Source of the DNA: Capra hircus
Taxonomy: Eukaryota > Chordata > Mammalia > Artiodactyla > Bovidae
Assembly (NCBI RefSeq): GCF_001704415.2
Contig: NC_030808.1
Span: 79,390,594 to 79,454,593 of the forward strand
Reading direction: 5' to 3'
Length of the DNA: 64,000 bases
Below the pieces are notes generated by a model. That model worked only from the letters and a program-made list of their open reading frames with translations, made no database searches and had not been told where the DNA came from. Both the position numbers and the translations under genes were made by a program. Positions within the stretch are counted from its first letter, which is position 1. Every line of letters begins with the position of its first letter. This document shows, piece by piece, positions 43,234 to 52,765 of this stretch.

Positions 43234-43825
43234 AAATAAAAGAGATGAAACTGATTTTTTCAGTCTTCTCTTTCTTTTCTTTGTAATGATTGATATGCCA
43301 GCATCATGTCAAACCACCATCCAGATGTGCTTTTCACCCACATATTATAAGATATTACATAGACTGAATTTTCTTTTGTTTAAATATAGAACTAATGCAC
43401 ATATAGAATTTCAAAGTATTCAAATAGGGCAGAAGAACAAAACTAAAACATAAAGTTACCCTTCATTCTATTACCAACCTTCTCTCTAAAGATAACCACT
43501 GTCAGTATTTCCTCCTTTTAATTTTACTAGTAATTATTGTTATAACTTTATATAACATACTTAGATCCCTACTTTTTGATGTGTTAACTCTAAATAGACC
43601 TATTACTTTCTAGATATAAGGTCTAAGGAGTTTACTCACTGACATTACCATCCACTTTTACTTCCTCTTCCACTTCCTAATTGTTGTTAGCTTGATTATT
43701 ATTTTTGGATATTCTCCTAGTTGTCTTCATGAATTTAAGTAATGCAAGTAAACTCTATTTCATGATTTATCGAACTTTAGACAGCTAAAAACTCCACTAT
43801 AAAGAAAATGACAATGATATACCCC
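43234..43825. other. Unassigned AT-rich spacer
   Basis: No repeat or gene recognised. Confidence 0.35.
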
Positions 43826-44187
43826 GTTCAGTTCAGTCACTCAGTCATGTCTGACTCTTTGCGACCCCATGGACTGCAGCACACCAGGCCTCCCTATCCA
43901 TCACCAACTCCTAGATCTTACTCAAACTCATGTTCATCAAGTCGGTGATGCCATCCAACCATCTCATCCTCTGTCATCCCCTTCTCCTCTTGCCTTCAAT
44001 CTTTCCCAGCAAAGGGTCTTTTCCAGTGAGTCAGTTCTTCCCATCAGGTGGTCAAAGTATTGGAGTTTCAGCTGCAGCATCAGTCCTTCCAATGAATATT
44101 CAGGACTGAACTCCTTTAGGATGGACTGGTTGGATCTCCTTGCAGTCCAAGGGACTCTCAAGAGTCTTCTCTGACACTACAGTTCAA
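43826..44187 (-). mobile_element. BovB 3' end, antisense
   Basis: About 360 bases of antisense BovB from cgttcagttcagtcactcag to tgacactacagttcaa. More diverged than the 37 kb copy. No clear target duplication found. Confidence 0.9.
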
Positions 44188-44889
44188 CCATCTTCAAATT
44201 TTTCTTTCTTCTGTAATTATTTTTATTTTATAAGATTTCTTACATCTACATTCTCTCCTATAATTGTACATACATCTTATTATATACCAGATGAATTATA
44301 AAAAAGAAAATGAATGGCCAGAATTACCATATTATTGTTATGTAAATATTCTATATAGAACCAGGAAGTATGGATTAAGCCGTATAAAAGGAAATATTCT
44401 ATTCCATTTACATATTTCAGGTTAAAGGAGAATCTTCCAAATGTCCCACCTAATAGATTCTATCTTACTTGATTTCTAGTCCCTCTTACTTCTCAGTTAT
44501 TCTCTGCTGTCCCATTTCATCCTGTTTGTCAAATTTCTGTTATATTTTGATGGAGAATCACATTTCAAGTAGTATTTTTTAATCAGAGTATAAGGGCATC
44601 CAAAAGTGTCTTACATGTCTTTACTTTTAGATTTGATTGATTTTGGGGGGATATAGAGTTCTATGTTGAAATTCTTTTCCCTCTGAAGTTTGAAGAGTTT
44701 TCATTGTCTCCTAGCATCTGAGAAGTGTTGATAGGAAGTCTGATAGTAAGTGACTGCCTCATTGTTCTGACATCCAGATTTTCGCTTTGTCATTAGAATG
44801 GCCAGCTTTCAACATGATGTCCTTTTCATGGTGGTGTCCCTTTCCGCTAGTCCTTCTTGGCACTTAGCACCACTGTGGGAGTCAAGTTG
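44188..44889. other. Unassigned spacer, possible old L1
   Basis: AT-rich. At about 44660-44750 ttttcattgtctcctagcat recalls L1-like text, but I cannot assign it. Confidence 0.3.
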
Positions 44890-45060
44890 ACGACACTGAG
44901 AAGCAATATGATGTGCTAGACTGAATAAAGGATCTGGAGTCAGAGGACTTGAATTAAAAGTTCTAAAATTTGCCCCTCTTTCCATCTTTAACTGTGTGAA
45001 ATTCTATATCTTCACTTGGGCTCAATTTTTTTCTCCAAGGCAAAATGATAATAGTCTCAG
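44890..45060 (+). mobile_element. MIR SINE
   Basis: ggatctggagtcagaggact, tgaattaaaagttctaaaat and gggctcaatttttttctcca follow the sense MIR order. Confidence 0.55.
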
Positions 45061-45689
45061 ATCTGCTCTTTCCTGCCATGCTTCATTATCTTGCAGGATT
45101 ATTTTTGTTATAAACTACTGCGAATAAAACTGTTTTGCAAATTGTAGAATTGTATATTAGGGTCAATATTACTGCAATTGGGTATGGACAGGAGAAAGAG
45201 TATGATGTTACAGAAAAACTGGGTTCTTATTTTTCCCTTTATCATATGTCACTTTGCCTAGCGGTGCAGATATTACCATGGGGTCATTACTCAGACAACC
45301 TTGTGAGGCAAGCTTGCTAGTACCTACCAGACAGTTTTATAGGGCATCCCTCTTTCTCAGCAAGTCTTAAAGAAGGCACTGGATATGCTCAGGGAGCCTG
45401 AGTGATACATGACCTATTCATTTATCTTTCTTAGTATAACTCCTCACTGTCTGAAAAGTAGAAATGACACGCATACTAACATACTGTGTGACTTCTAAGT
45501 TCTTTGATTCATAAATAGAGTAACAGGAAGTCATTTAAGTTATTATTTGGGACATTAGCTTGAATGCTTCTGGGAACTCTCTGCTTTCTTATTCAACATA
45601 TTTTTGGAGTTAAAACAAAATTTAGCTTCTGAAGTATATTACCAGGACGTATCAAACCATGATGTAGGGTGGAAGGGGAGAGAGTAAAT
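45061..45689. other. Unassigned spacer
   Basis: No confident repeat or gene. Confidence 0.35.
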
Positions 45690-45855
45690 TATAATCTGAA
45701 AATATCAGATTCGAGAAGAATCTTCCCATCATAATTAGAATTCCCATCTACAAATAAGGAAACTGAGACCCTCGCTAAGGCAGGAACTTGCCCAACGTCA
45801 CATGAGCTGGGTGCGAAATATATTCCAGGACTCCTAACTCCATTCCATAGTTAAT
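45690..45855 (-). mobile_element. MIR SINE, antisense
   Basis: ctacaaataaggaaactgag, caggaacttgcccaacgtca, catgagctgggtgcgaaata, ccaggactcctaactcc. Confidence 0.7.
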
Positions 45856-46388
45856 TTACTCAAAGAAGTCTCTTAACAGTCTTAAACTTTTAATAGATTG
45901 CTGTGAAATAAAGAGCCGAGAGTCCTTGCAACACGTATACTCTTGAGTCTGTATTTAGTGGAAACCAGTAGGTGGCAGTACCTCTGAGTAATTCCTGTGA
46001 CATCCTGTATGGAACATGCTCACAAGCATTGATCCAGGAACATCTCACTGCAGTCATGGAAAGTAGGGATTTTGGGTTCACCTTGAAGATTTGAGGAAAC
46101 GACATTCAGGAACATAAACAAGTTTACACAACTTATAACATTTGCTTTTGGTAAAAGGCAGACTGAATTTGAACTTGAATCTAATTTAGTCACAGGACTG
46201 GTTCTCAAAGTGAATTGAAAAGAGAATCTAGGAACCCCAGTTTCCTTAATACTCCAGGTTGTTTCAAGTTTCTCAACACATGTTGTGATAAACAAAGGTG
46301 CACAGGCAGCCACATTAAAAATAGTCAGTTGTTGGCACAATTCAAAGGAATTTTAGTGATCCCACATTTATTTTATGGTGGAGTTCAG

Positions 46389-46390
<2 letters not shown>
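45856..46390. other. Unassigned spacer
   Basis: No repeat or gene recognised up to the poly-T. Confidence 0.35.

Positions 46391-46429
<39 letters not shown>
46391..46429 (+). repeat. 39-base poly-T
   Basis: An uninterrupted run of 39 Ts. On the minus strand this would be a poly(A) tail, so it may mark the 3' end of a minus-strand retrocopy lying to its right. Confidence 0.98.
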
Positions 46430-47100
46430 CCAGTCTGGCTTATGGATCCCTTTCATATGGCCTTTTTGAAATATTCGTGGAGCTCAGGAGATTTACAAGA
46501 AATTGAGAAAAGCATAGATTGCCTTGGTGAGAGCATCCCTGCCATTGTGCCTTCAGTCCTGGGTACCACTCATGATGAGATACCAGTCATAGTAATGGAG
46601 AAAACTTTCTATGATGGAGAGGGGCCTGGGTCCAAGGCATGCAGAAACACTGGGAGGAAATGAACATGCCCAGCTCAGGGCCTCAGCTAAGAAAAAACTC
46701 ACGCAGTACTTGACAGTTGCGTCCAAGTTCCTGAAGGACCATGAAGTGGAGATCAAATTAGACTTGTATCATGTGTCCTTCTGGACATGACTGAGGCGAC
46801 TTAGCATGCTTAGCATGCATGTGCCCTCAGTGGGGTGCTCCACCAACATATGGAAATGATCGGGAGTCAGTTTTGCTTTCAATACAAATAATTTACTAAC
46901 AGTTGAGCTTTCTGAAGATGATACAGGCCACCTTTGGACACAGAGTGATCTCCCCTCTTAAGTAGTTATAGAGAAGTTCTGACAGGTGTGGGACCAAAGC
47001 CATCAGAAACATCAGTCCAGCAGAGTTGCAATACTCCTTGATGTAGGTCTTGTAAACCTCTGCAATATTACACACTAATGTGCCTCTCCCTTCTGGCCTG
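46430..47100 (-). other. Unidentified mosaic, possible retrocopy
   Basis: Not assignable to a repeat I know. Minus-strand positions about 47099-46905 are open for about 64 codons (RPEGRGTLVCNIAEVYKTYI and onward to a stop after RKLNC). The plus strand has a 73-codon open frame at 46442-46663. A short BovA-like end (acatgactgaggcgacttag) is at 46785-46804. Poly-T at the left supports a minus-strand retroposed copy, but I cannot name a parent. Confidence 0.35.
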
Positions 47101-47747
47101 CAGTTGTTGTTGTTTAGTCACTAAGTTGGGTCTGACTCTTTGTGACCCTAGGGGCTGCAGCACACCAGGCTCCTCTGTCCTCCACTATCTTCTGGAGTTT
47201 GAGCAAATTCATGTCCATTTGGTACGTGATGCTCCCTAACCATCTCATGCTCTGTTGCCCCCTTCTCATTTTTGCCTTCAATCTTCCCCACCGTCAGTCT
47301 TGTCCAACGAGTCGTCTCTTCACATCAGATGACCAAAGTATTGGAGCTTCAACTTCAGCATCAGTCCTTCCAATGAATATTCAGGGTTGATTTCCTTTAG
47401 GATGGACTGGTTTGATCTCCTTGCAGTTAAATGGACTCTCAAGAGTCTTCTTCAGCACCACAATTTAGAAGCATCAGTTCTTTGGTGCTCAGGCTTCTTT
47501 ATGGTCCAACTCTCACATCTGTACATGATCCCTGGAAAAAAACATGGCTTTGACTAGATGCACCTTTGTCGGCAAAGCGATGTCTCTGCTTTCTAATATG
47601 CTGTCTTGGTTTGTTACAGCTTTTCTTCCAAGGAGCAAGCATCTTTTAATTTCATGGCTGCAGTCACTGTCTGCAGTGATTTCGGAGCCCCCCAAAATAA
47701 AGTCTGTCACTGCTTCCACTCTTTTGCTTTCTATTTGCCATGAAGTG
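47101..47747 (-). mobile_element. Older BovB 3' part, antisense
   Basis: About 650 bases of diverged antisense BovB from ttgtttagtcactaagttgg to atttgccatgaagtg, including the C-terminal coding region (LGGSEITADSDCSHEIKRCL on the minus strand). It splits the unidentified material on either side. Confidence 0.9.
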
Positions 47748-48029
47748 GGGGGTCTTTAGTCTGCTGATGGGTGGGGTCATGTCTCTGCCACAGTTAGTTG
47801 TTTGGCCACAGACCCTCAGTGCAGGTCCACAGGCAGGTGGGCAGTACCAGGTGTTTGAGGTAACCAAGTTCCACGTGGCCTTCACACAGTAGAAGGAGCT
47901 CCCCAATAAGGCTGATGCCAGCCTTCATGCCCCGAAGATGAGGACCTGCCCACCTTCTGGAGATTCTTCTAGACTACCAAGTAGGTCTGGCCCAGACTCC
48001 TGTCAAGTCACTGCTTTCGCCAAGTGTCC

Positions 48030-48031
<2 letters not shown>
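47748..48031. other. Unidentified, continues the mosaic
   Basis: GC-richer than the surroundings and not a recognised repeat. Possibly the other half of the sequence split by the BovB at 47101-47747. Confidence 0.3.

Positions 48032-48077
<46 letters not shown>
48032..48077 (+). repeat. (GT)23 microsatellite
   Basis: A 46-base perfect GT run. Confidence 0.98.
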
Positions 48078-48079
<2 letters not shown>

Positions 48080-48338
48080 TTTTAATGAGCTTTAAGACCA
48101 AAGTCTCTACTTCCCCGAGTCCTGTGGAGACTCCCGAAGCCCCACTGGCCTTCAAAACCAAATGCTCTGGGGTTCCCTATGTCTTTAGAAGATCTTTTCT
48201 GGTAGGTTCTGGGCTTTTTCATCCAGTGTTGTTCTGCAGATAGTTGTGGTTTTGGTGTGTTCTTAAGAGGAGGTGAGGTGGGATTGGGGTGGTCTCACTA
48301 TTCAGCCATCTTGGCTGCTCCCTCACACACTATCTGAG

Positions 48339-48339
<1 letters not shown>
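48078..48339. other. Unassigned spacer between GT and CA runs
   Basis: No gene recognised. The flanking GT and CA runs are complementary. Confidence 0.35.

Positions 48340-48376
<37 letters not shown>
48340..48376 (+). repeat. (CA)n microsatellite
   Basis: A 37-base CA run, the complement of the GT run 260 bases upstream. Confidence 0.98.
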
Positions 48377-48378
<2 letters not shown>

Positions 48379-48394
48379 CATTTTCATCTTCTCA

Positions 48395-48660
48395 ATACCA
48401 ATAATAATTTAAATTTATTGAGCATTTACTGTATGCTAATCTATATGTTCAAATCTTTCTGTACATTTTGCTCGGTTTAATCTTCCACACAGTCCTATTG
48501 AAAACATAGTATAATTATGTATTTCATAGATATTTATGGTAATTGTAGGCTAAGTAACATGCTCAATATGCCATACCGAGTTAGTAATGAGGGAGCCTGG
48601 GTTTCAATCCAGTGTGGCTGACACTGAGATCCTAAGCATTCTGCTATTCTGTCTCTTCTT
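48395..48660 (-). mobile_element. MIR SINE, antisense
   Basis: tattgagcatttactgtatg, ctcggtttaatcttccacac, gctaagtaacatgctcaata, gagcctgggtttcaatccag. Confidence 0.75.
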
Positions 48661-50013
48661 CGCGAAGATCAATACGGAGCCAAAAATAACCTGGTTTTCA
48701 CCCAAAATAACTCAGTAAGAGTGGGAGAGGTGCTGAAGATAAACTAAAATAATATTATGATTTCTCTGTCATTGGATAACTGACAGCTGCGTTCCATTTT
48801 GCCCAAGGAAGTAAAATTCTCTGATTAATGAGAGAAAAGCAGAGATTCACAACCCCACAGGAGAAACACTTCCTAGCATCAGTGGTTCCTGTCAGTATTA
48901 GATGGAGAAGCTTCTCGATGTCAACCCAGGAATGTCCTTGACGTTTCTGGGCAGAAATGGGGAGTGGGGGGTGGGGAGTGGGGGGCTGGGAGAGGAGGAA
49001 AAAGTCAGCTTTCTACCGGAAGAACTTGTTTGAATTGAACCTTTGAAAGTTTAAAATATTAAAAGTGTGCATAGGAGCGCTTGGGCATATTTATTCACAT
49101 GGAAGATTTTCTGGCCATGACTTCTGAGCATCAGAGCTGTTTCAGCACCTCCTGGAGGAGGAACCAGATGGCTGCACTTCAAATCTAATTAGACTTTAAA
49201 AGATGGAACCAGAAAACAGAAAAACTCTCCTACAACTCTTCCAGACAATAAGAAAAACAACACAGAATTCCCTGGACGAGAGAAGTTTGAGAGGCCTTTC
49301 TACCAGTTTGAGGTTTACAACCACTTGAAGATGATTTTCAAACTTTGGATTTCTCAAACAATTGGCAGTCTGCATTTCAAGAGAAGCCTCTCATTTTTTC
49401 TACTTCTCTACCGAGGCCACTTTTCTGTTCTTGAGGTTTGTAGTAGTTTTTGATTCCACAAAGACTCAGAAACACTGTGGACGCAGCCTCTACTAAGAAA
49501 TACAGACATTTCCAACAATTTCCACAGCAAGGTTCCAGAGGGTAATTAGAGTTTCAAATATAGCCTTAAAAATAATCTGGACTTCTCTTAAAACTAATAA
49601 ATTGCTCACAGATGTACCTTGTCCTGAGGACACAGAGAGTGGAAAAAGAGTTTAAAGACATTACGTGATATTGACATGGACTGGGAGGCCGGAAAGCAGG
49701 TTAAAGACAGTTATAAGCTAAGGGCCTTGGAATGGGGTGCTGTAAGGGGTGAGCCAACCTGAACCTGACCTATAGAATCCCTAAGAGGCTCAGCCCTGGG
49801 TGAGAAAGCAGGAGGCAAGTTTTCTGGGGGGAAAGTGAGAAAGTGAATTCCTAGCTAGGTTGATAAGAAGTCCTGGGTCCCCAAGGGGGAGAGAGGGGTC
49901 TGGGGCTCTCAAGAAGGAGATAGGAGTCTGGAGTTCTCAAGGAAGAGAAAAGGACAAACATTTTTCTTTAAGTCCAGAGCTGATGATTGCACAACAAAAC
50001 AACTCATTTTCTG
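48661..50013. other. Unique spacer, about 1.35 kb
   Basis: No repeat family recognised. A G-rich block at 48959-48990 is listed separately. No gene evidence. Confidence 0.4.
48959..48990 (+). repeat. G-rich block, G-quadruplex-like
   Basis: Four G-runs of 4, 6, 4 and 6 separated by AGT, T and AGT, then a further GGG. It satisfies the usual four-tract quadruplex pattern with very short loops. Confidence 0.9.
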
Positions 50014-50310
50014 AGTTCAGTTCAGTTCAATCGCTCAGTCGTGTCCAACTCTTTGTGACCCCATGGACTGCAGCACACCAGGCCTCCCTGTACATCACCA
50101 ACTCCCAGAGTTTACTGCAACTCATGTCCATTGAGTCGGTGACACCATCCAAACAGCTTATCCTCTGTCGTCCCCTTCTCCTCCCACCTTCAATCTTTCC
50201 CAGCATCAGGGTCTTTTCAAATGAGTCAGTTCTTCACATCAGGTGGCCAAAGTATTGGGGTTTCAGCTTTAGCATCAGTCCTTCCGATGAATATTCAGGA
50301 CTGATCTCCT
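50014..50310 (-). mobile_element. BovB 3' end, antisense
   Basis: About 300 bases of antisense BovB from the TTCAG tail to ggactgatctcct, where it stops abruptly. Confidence 0.9.
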
Positions 50311-50346
50311 GGAGTTGGACACGACTGAGTGACTTTCACTTTTAGT
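50311..50346 (+). mobile_element. Short sense BovA/BovB tail
   Basis: gagttggacacgactgagtg and actttcactttt are the sense terminus of a BovA-type element, only about 36 bases long, between two antisense BovB segments. Confidence 0.6.
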
Positions 50347-50360
50347 TTCCTTTTGTGTTT

Positions 50361-50633
50361 CCCAACCTCAGCTTCTTCAGTGTTATTGGTTGGGGTATAG
50401 ACTTGGATTACTGTGATATTGAATGGTTTGCCTTGGAAACGAACAGAGATCATTCTGTGGTTTTTGAGATTGCATCCAAGTACTGCATTTCGGACTCTTT
50501 TGTTGACTATAATCACTACTCCATTTCTTCTAAGGGATTCCTGCCTACAGTAGTAGATACAATGGTCATCTGAGTTGAATTCACCTACTCCAGTCCATTT
50601 TAGTTTGCTGATTCCTAGAGTGTTGATGTTCAC
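50361..50633 (-). pseudogene. BovB endonuclease N-terminal remnant
   Basis: Minus-strand open frame of BovB origin: NTLGISKLKWTGVGEFNSDD, YYCRQESLRRNGVVIIVNKR, VRFQGKPFNITVIQVYTPTN. It ends at the inversion breakpoint, so the rest of the endonuclease is missing. The reading beyond EAEV is not BovB. Confidence 0.85.
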
Positions 50634-51020
50634 TCTTGGCCATCTGCTGTTTGACCACTTCCAATTTGCCTTGATTTATGGACCTAACATGCCAGGTTCC
50701 TATGCAATATTGTTCTTTACAGCATCAGACCTTGCTTCTATCACCAGTCACATCCACAGCTGGGTATTGTTTTTGCTTTGGCTCCATCCTTTCATTCTTT
50801 CTGGAGTTATTTCTCCACTGATCTCAGGTAGCATATTGGGCACCTACCGACTTGGGGAGTTCATCTTTCAGTGTCCTATCTTTTTGCCTTTTCATACTGT
50901 TCATGGGGTTCTCAAGGCAAGAATACTGAAGTGGTTTGCCATTCCGTTCTCCAATAGACCACATTCTGTCAGACCTCTCCACCATCACCCGACCATCTTG
51001 GGTGGCCCCACACAGCGTGG
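50361..51020 (-). mobile_element. BovB 5' region and endonuclease, inverted
   Basis: Antisense BovB from caacctcagcttcttcagtg (middle of the endonuclease) through its N-terminus and the 5' untranslated module to gtggccccacacagcgtgg. At 51021 the element switches to sense RT. Left flank ttgtgtttccca (50353-50364) nearly matches ttgtgcttccca at 52329-52340. Confidence 0.9.
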
Positions 51021-52109
51021 GAATGCCAAAGAATGCTCAAACTACTGCACAATTGCACTCATTTCACATGCTAGTAAAGTAATGCTCAAAATTCTCCAAA
51101 CGAGGCTTCAGCAGTACGTGAACCATGAACTTCCAGATGTTCAAGCTGGTTTTAGAAAAGGCAAAGGAACCAGAGATCAAATTGCCAGCAGCCGCTGGAT
51201 CATCGAAAAAGCAAGAGAGTTCCAGAAAAACATCTGTTTCTGCTTTATTGACTATGCCAAAGCCTTTGACTCTGTGGATCACAATCAACTGCGGAAAATT
51301 CTGAGAGAGATGGGAATACCAGACCACCTGACTTGCCTCTTGAGAAACTTGTATGCAGGTCAGGAATCAACAGTTAGAACTGGACATGGAACATCAGACT
51401 GGTTCCAAGAAAAGGAGCATGTCAAGGCTATATATTGTCACCCTGTTTATTTAACTTATATGCAGAGTACATCATGAGAAATGCTGGGCTGGATGAAGCA
51501 CAAGCTGGAATCAAGATTGCCAGGAGAAATATCAATAACCTCAGATATGCAGAGGACACCACCCTTATGACAGAACGCAAAGAAGAACTGAAGAGCCTCT
51601 TGATAAAAAGGAAAGAGGAGAGTCAAAAAGTGGGCTTAAAGCTGAACATTCAAAAAACGAAGATCATGGCATACGGTCCCATCACTTCATGGCAAATAGA
51701 TGGTGATTTATTGGAAACAGTGTCAGACTATTTTCGGGGGGTCTCCAAAATCACTGCAGATGTTGATTGCAGCCATGAAATTAAAAGATGCTTACTGCTT
51801 GGAAGGAAAGTTATGACCATCTTAGACAGCATATGCAAAAGCACAGATGTTACTTTGCCAACAAAGGTCTGTCTAGTCAAAGCTATGGTTTTTCCAGTAG
51901 TCGTGTATGGATGTGAGAGTTGGACTATACAGAAAGCTGAGCACCAAAGAATTTATGCTTTTGAACTGTGGTGTTGGAGAAGAGTCTTGAGAGTCCCTTG
52001 GACTCTAAGGAGATCCAACCAGTCCATCCTAAAGGAGTTCAGTCCTGGGTGTTCATTGGAAAGACTGATGTTGAAACTGAAACTCCAATACTTTGGCCAC
52101 CTGATGTGA
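51021..52109 (+). pseudogene. BovB reverse-transcriptase and C-terminal remnant
   Basis: Two overlapping frames. 51021-51477 carries ALISHASKVMLKILQTRLQQ, GFRKGKGTRDQI and an intact motif A region FIDYAKAFDSVDHNQL. 51435-52109 carries MSPCLFNLYAEYIMRNAGLD, RYAEDTTLM and YGCESWTIQ. The active-site YADD is changed to YAED, and a frameshift near 51410-51440 splits motif B. A dead polymerase. Confidence 0.9.
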
Positions 52110-52329
52110 AGCGCTGACTCACTTGACAAGACCCTGATGCTGGGAAAGATTGAGGGCAGGAAGAGAAAGGGACGACAGAGGATGAGATGGTTAGTTGGCA
52201 TCACCGACCAATGGGCATGGGTTTGGGTGAACAACAGATGTTGGTGAAGGACAGGGAGGCCTGCCGTGCTGCGTTTCATGGGGTCACAAAGAGTCGGACA
52301 TGACTGAGTGACTGACTTGACTGACTGAT
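51021..52329 (+). mobile_element. BovB 3' half, sense
   Basis: Sense BovB from gaatgccaaagaatgctcaa (RT motif 1 region) to the tail tgactgacttgactgactga. With the inverted 5' part to its left, about 1.2 kb of the element (endonuclease end and linker) is absent. Confidence 0.95.
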
Positions 52330-52330
52330 T

Positions 52331-52552
52331 GTGCTTCCCAGGTGGCACAGTGGCAAAAGAATCTGCCTGCCAATGCAGGGGATTCAAGAGATGCAGGTTC
52401 AGTCCCTGCACTGGGATCGGGAAGATCCCCTGGAGGAGGAAATGACAACCCACTCCAGTATTCTTGCCTGGAGAATCCCATGGAAAGAGGAGTCTGGCAG
52501 GCTATTGTCCTCGGGGTCACAAAGAGTTGGACACGACTGAGGTGACTGAGCG
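52331..52552 (+). mobile_element. Bov-tA SINE
   Basis: Sense Bov-tA: gcttcccaggtggcacagtg, ctgcctgccaatgcagggga, caacccactccagtattctt, gagttggacacgactgaggt. Its first bases overlap the putative target duplication of the neighbouring BovB. Confidence 0.9.
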
Positions 52553-52574
52553 TGTGCATGTACACACAGCTCCC

Positions 52575-52765
52575 TTGCTAAGACTAGCAAGTGGGCCACT
52601 GTTCGTCCCCCTTCTGATGTCTATGTCAGAAGTTTTCTCTGTCCCTTTTTTATACTTTAATAAAACTCTACTACACAAGTGATCAAGCCTGGTTCCTGGT
52701 CCCAAAGCTAAATCTTCTTCTTCAGCGATCACGAATCCAACATCGTTCACCCTAAGCTATCAAAG
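52575..52765 (+). mobile_element. 3' part of an ERV LTR, sense
   Basis: cccccttctgatgtctatgt, tttatactttaataaaactc, gtgatcaagcctggttcctg and atcttcttcttcagcgatca resemble the R-U5 end of a ruminant ERV1-like LTR, with a poly(A) signal at 52659-52664. The U3 part is missing. No retroviral genes adjoin. Confidence 0.5.

Noticed and set aside
47938..48243. Open frames through GT and TG runs (also at 22 and 35.7 kb)
   Set aside because: Alternating Cys/Val and Arg/Glu readings are artefacts of dinucleotide repeats, which lack stops.
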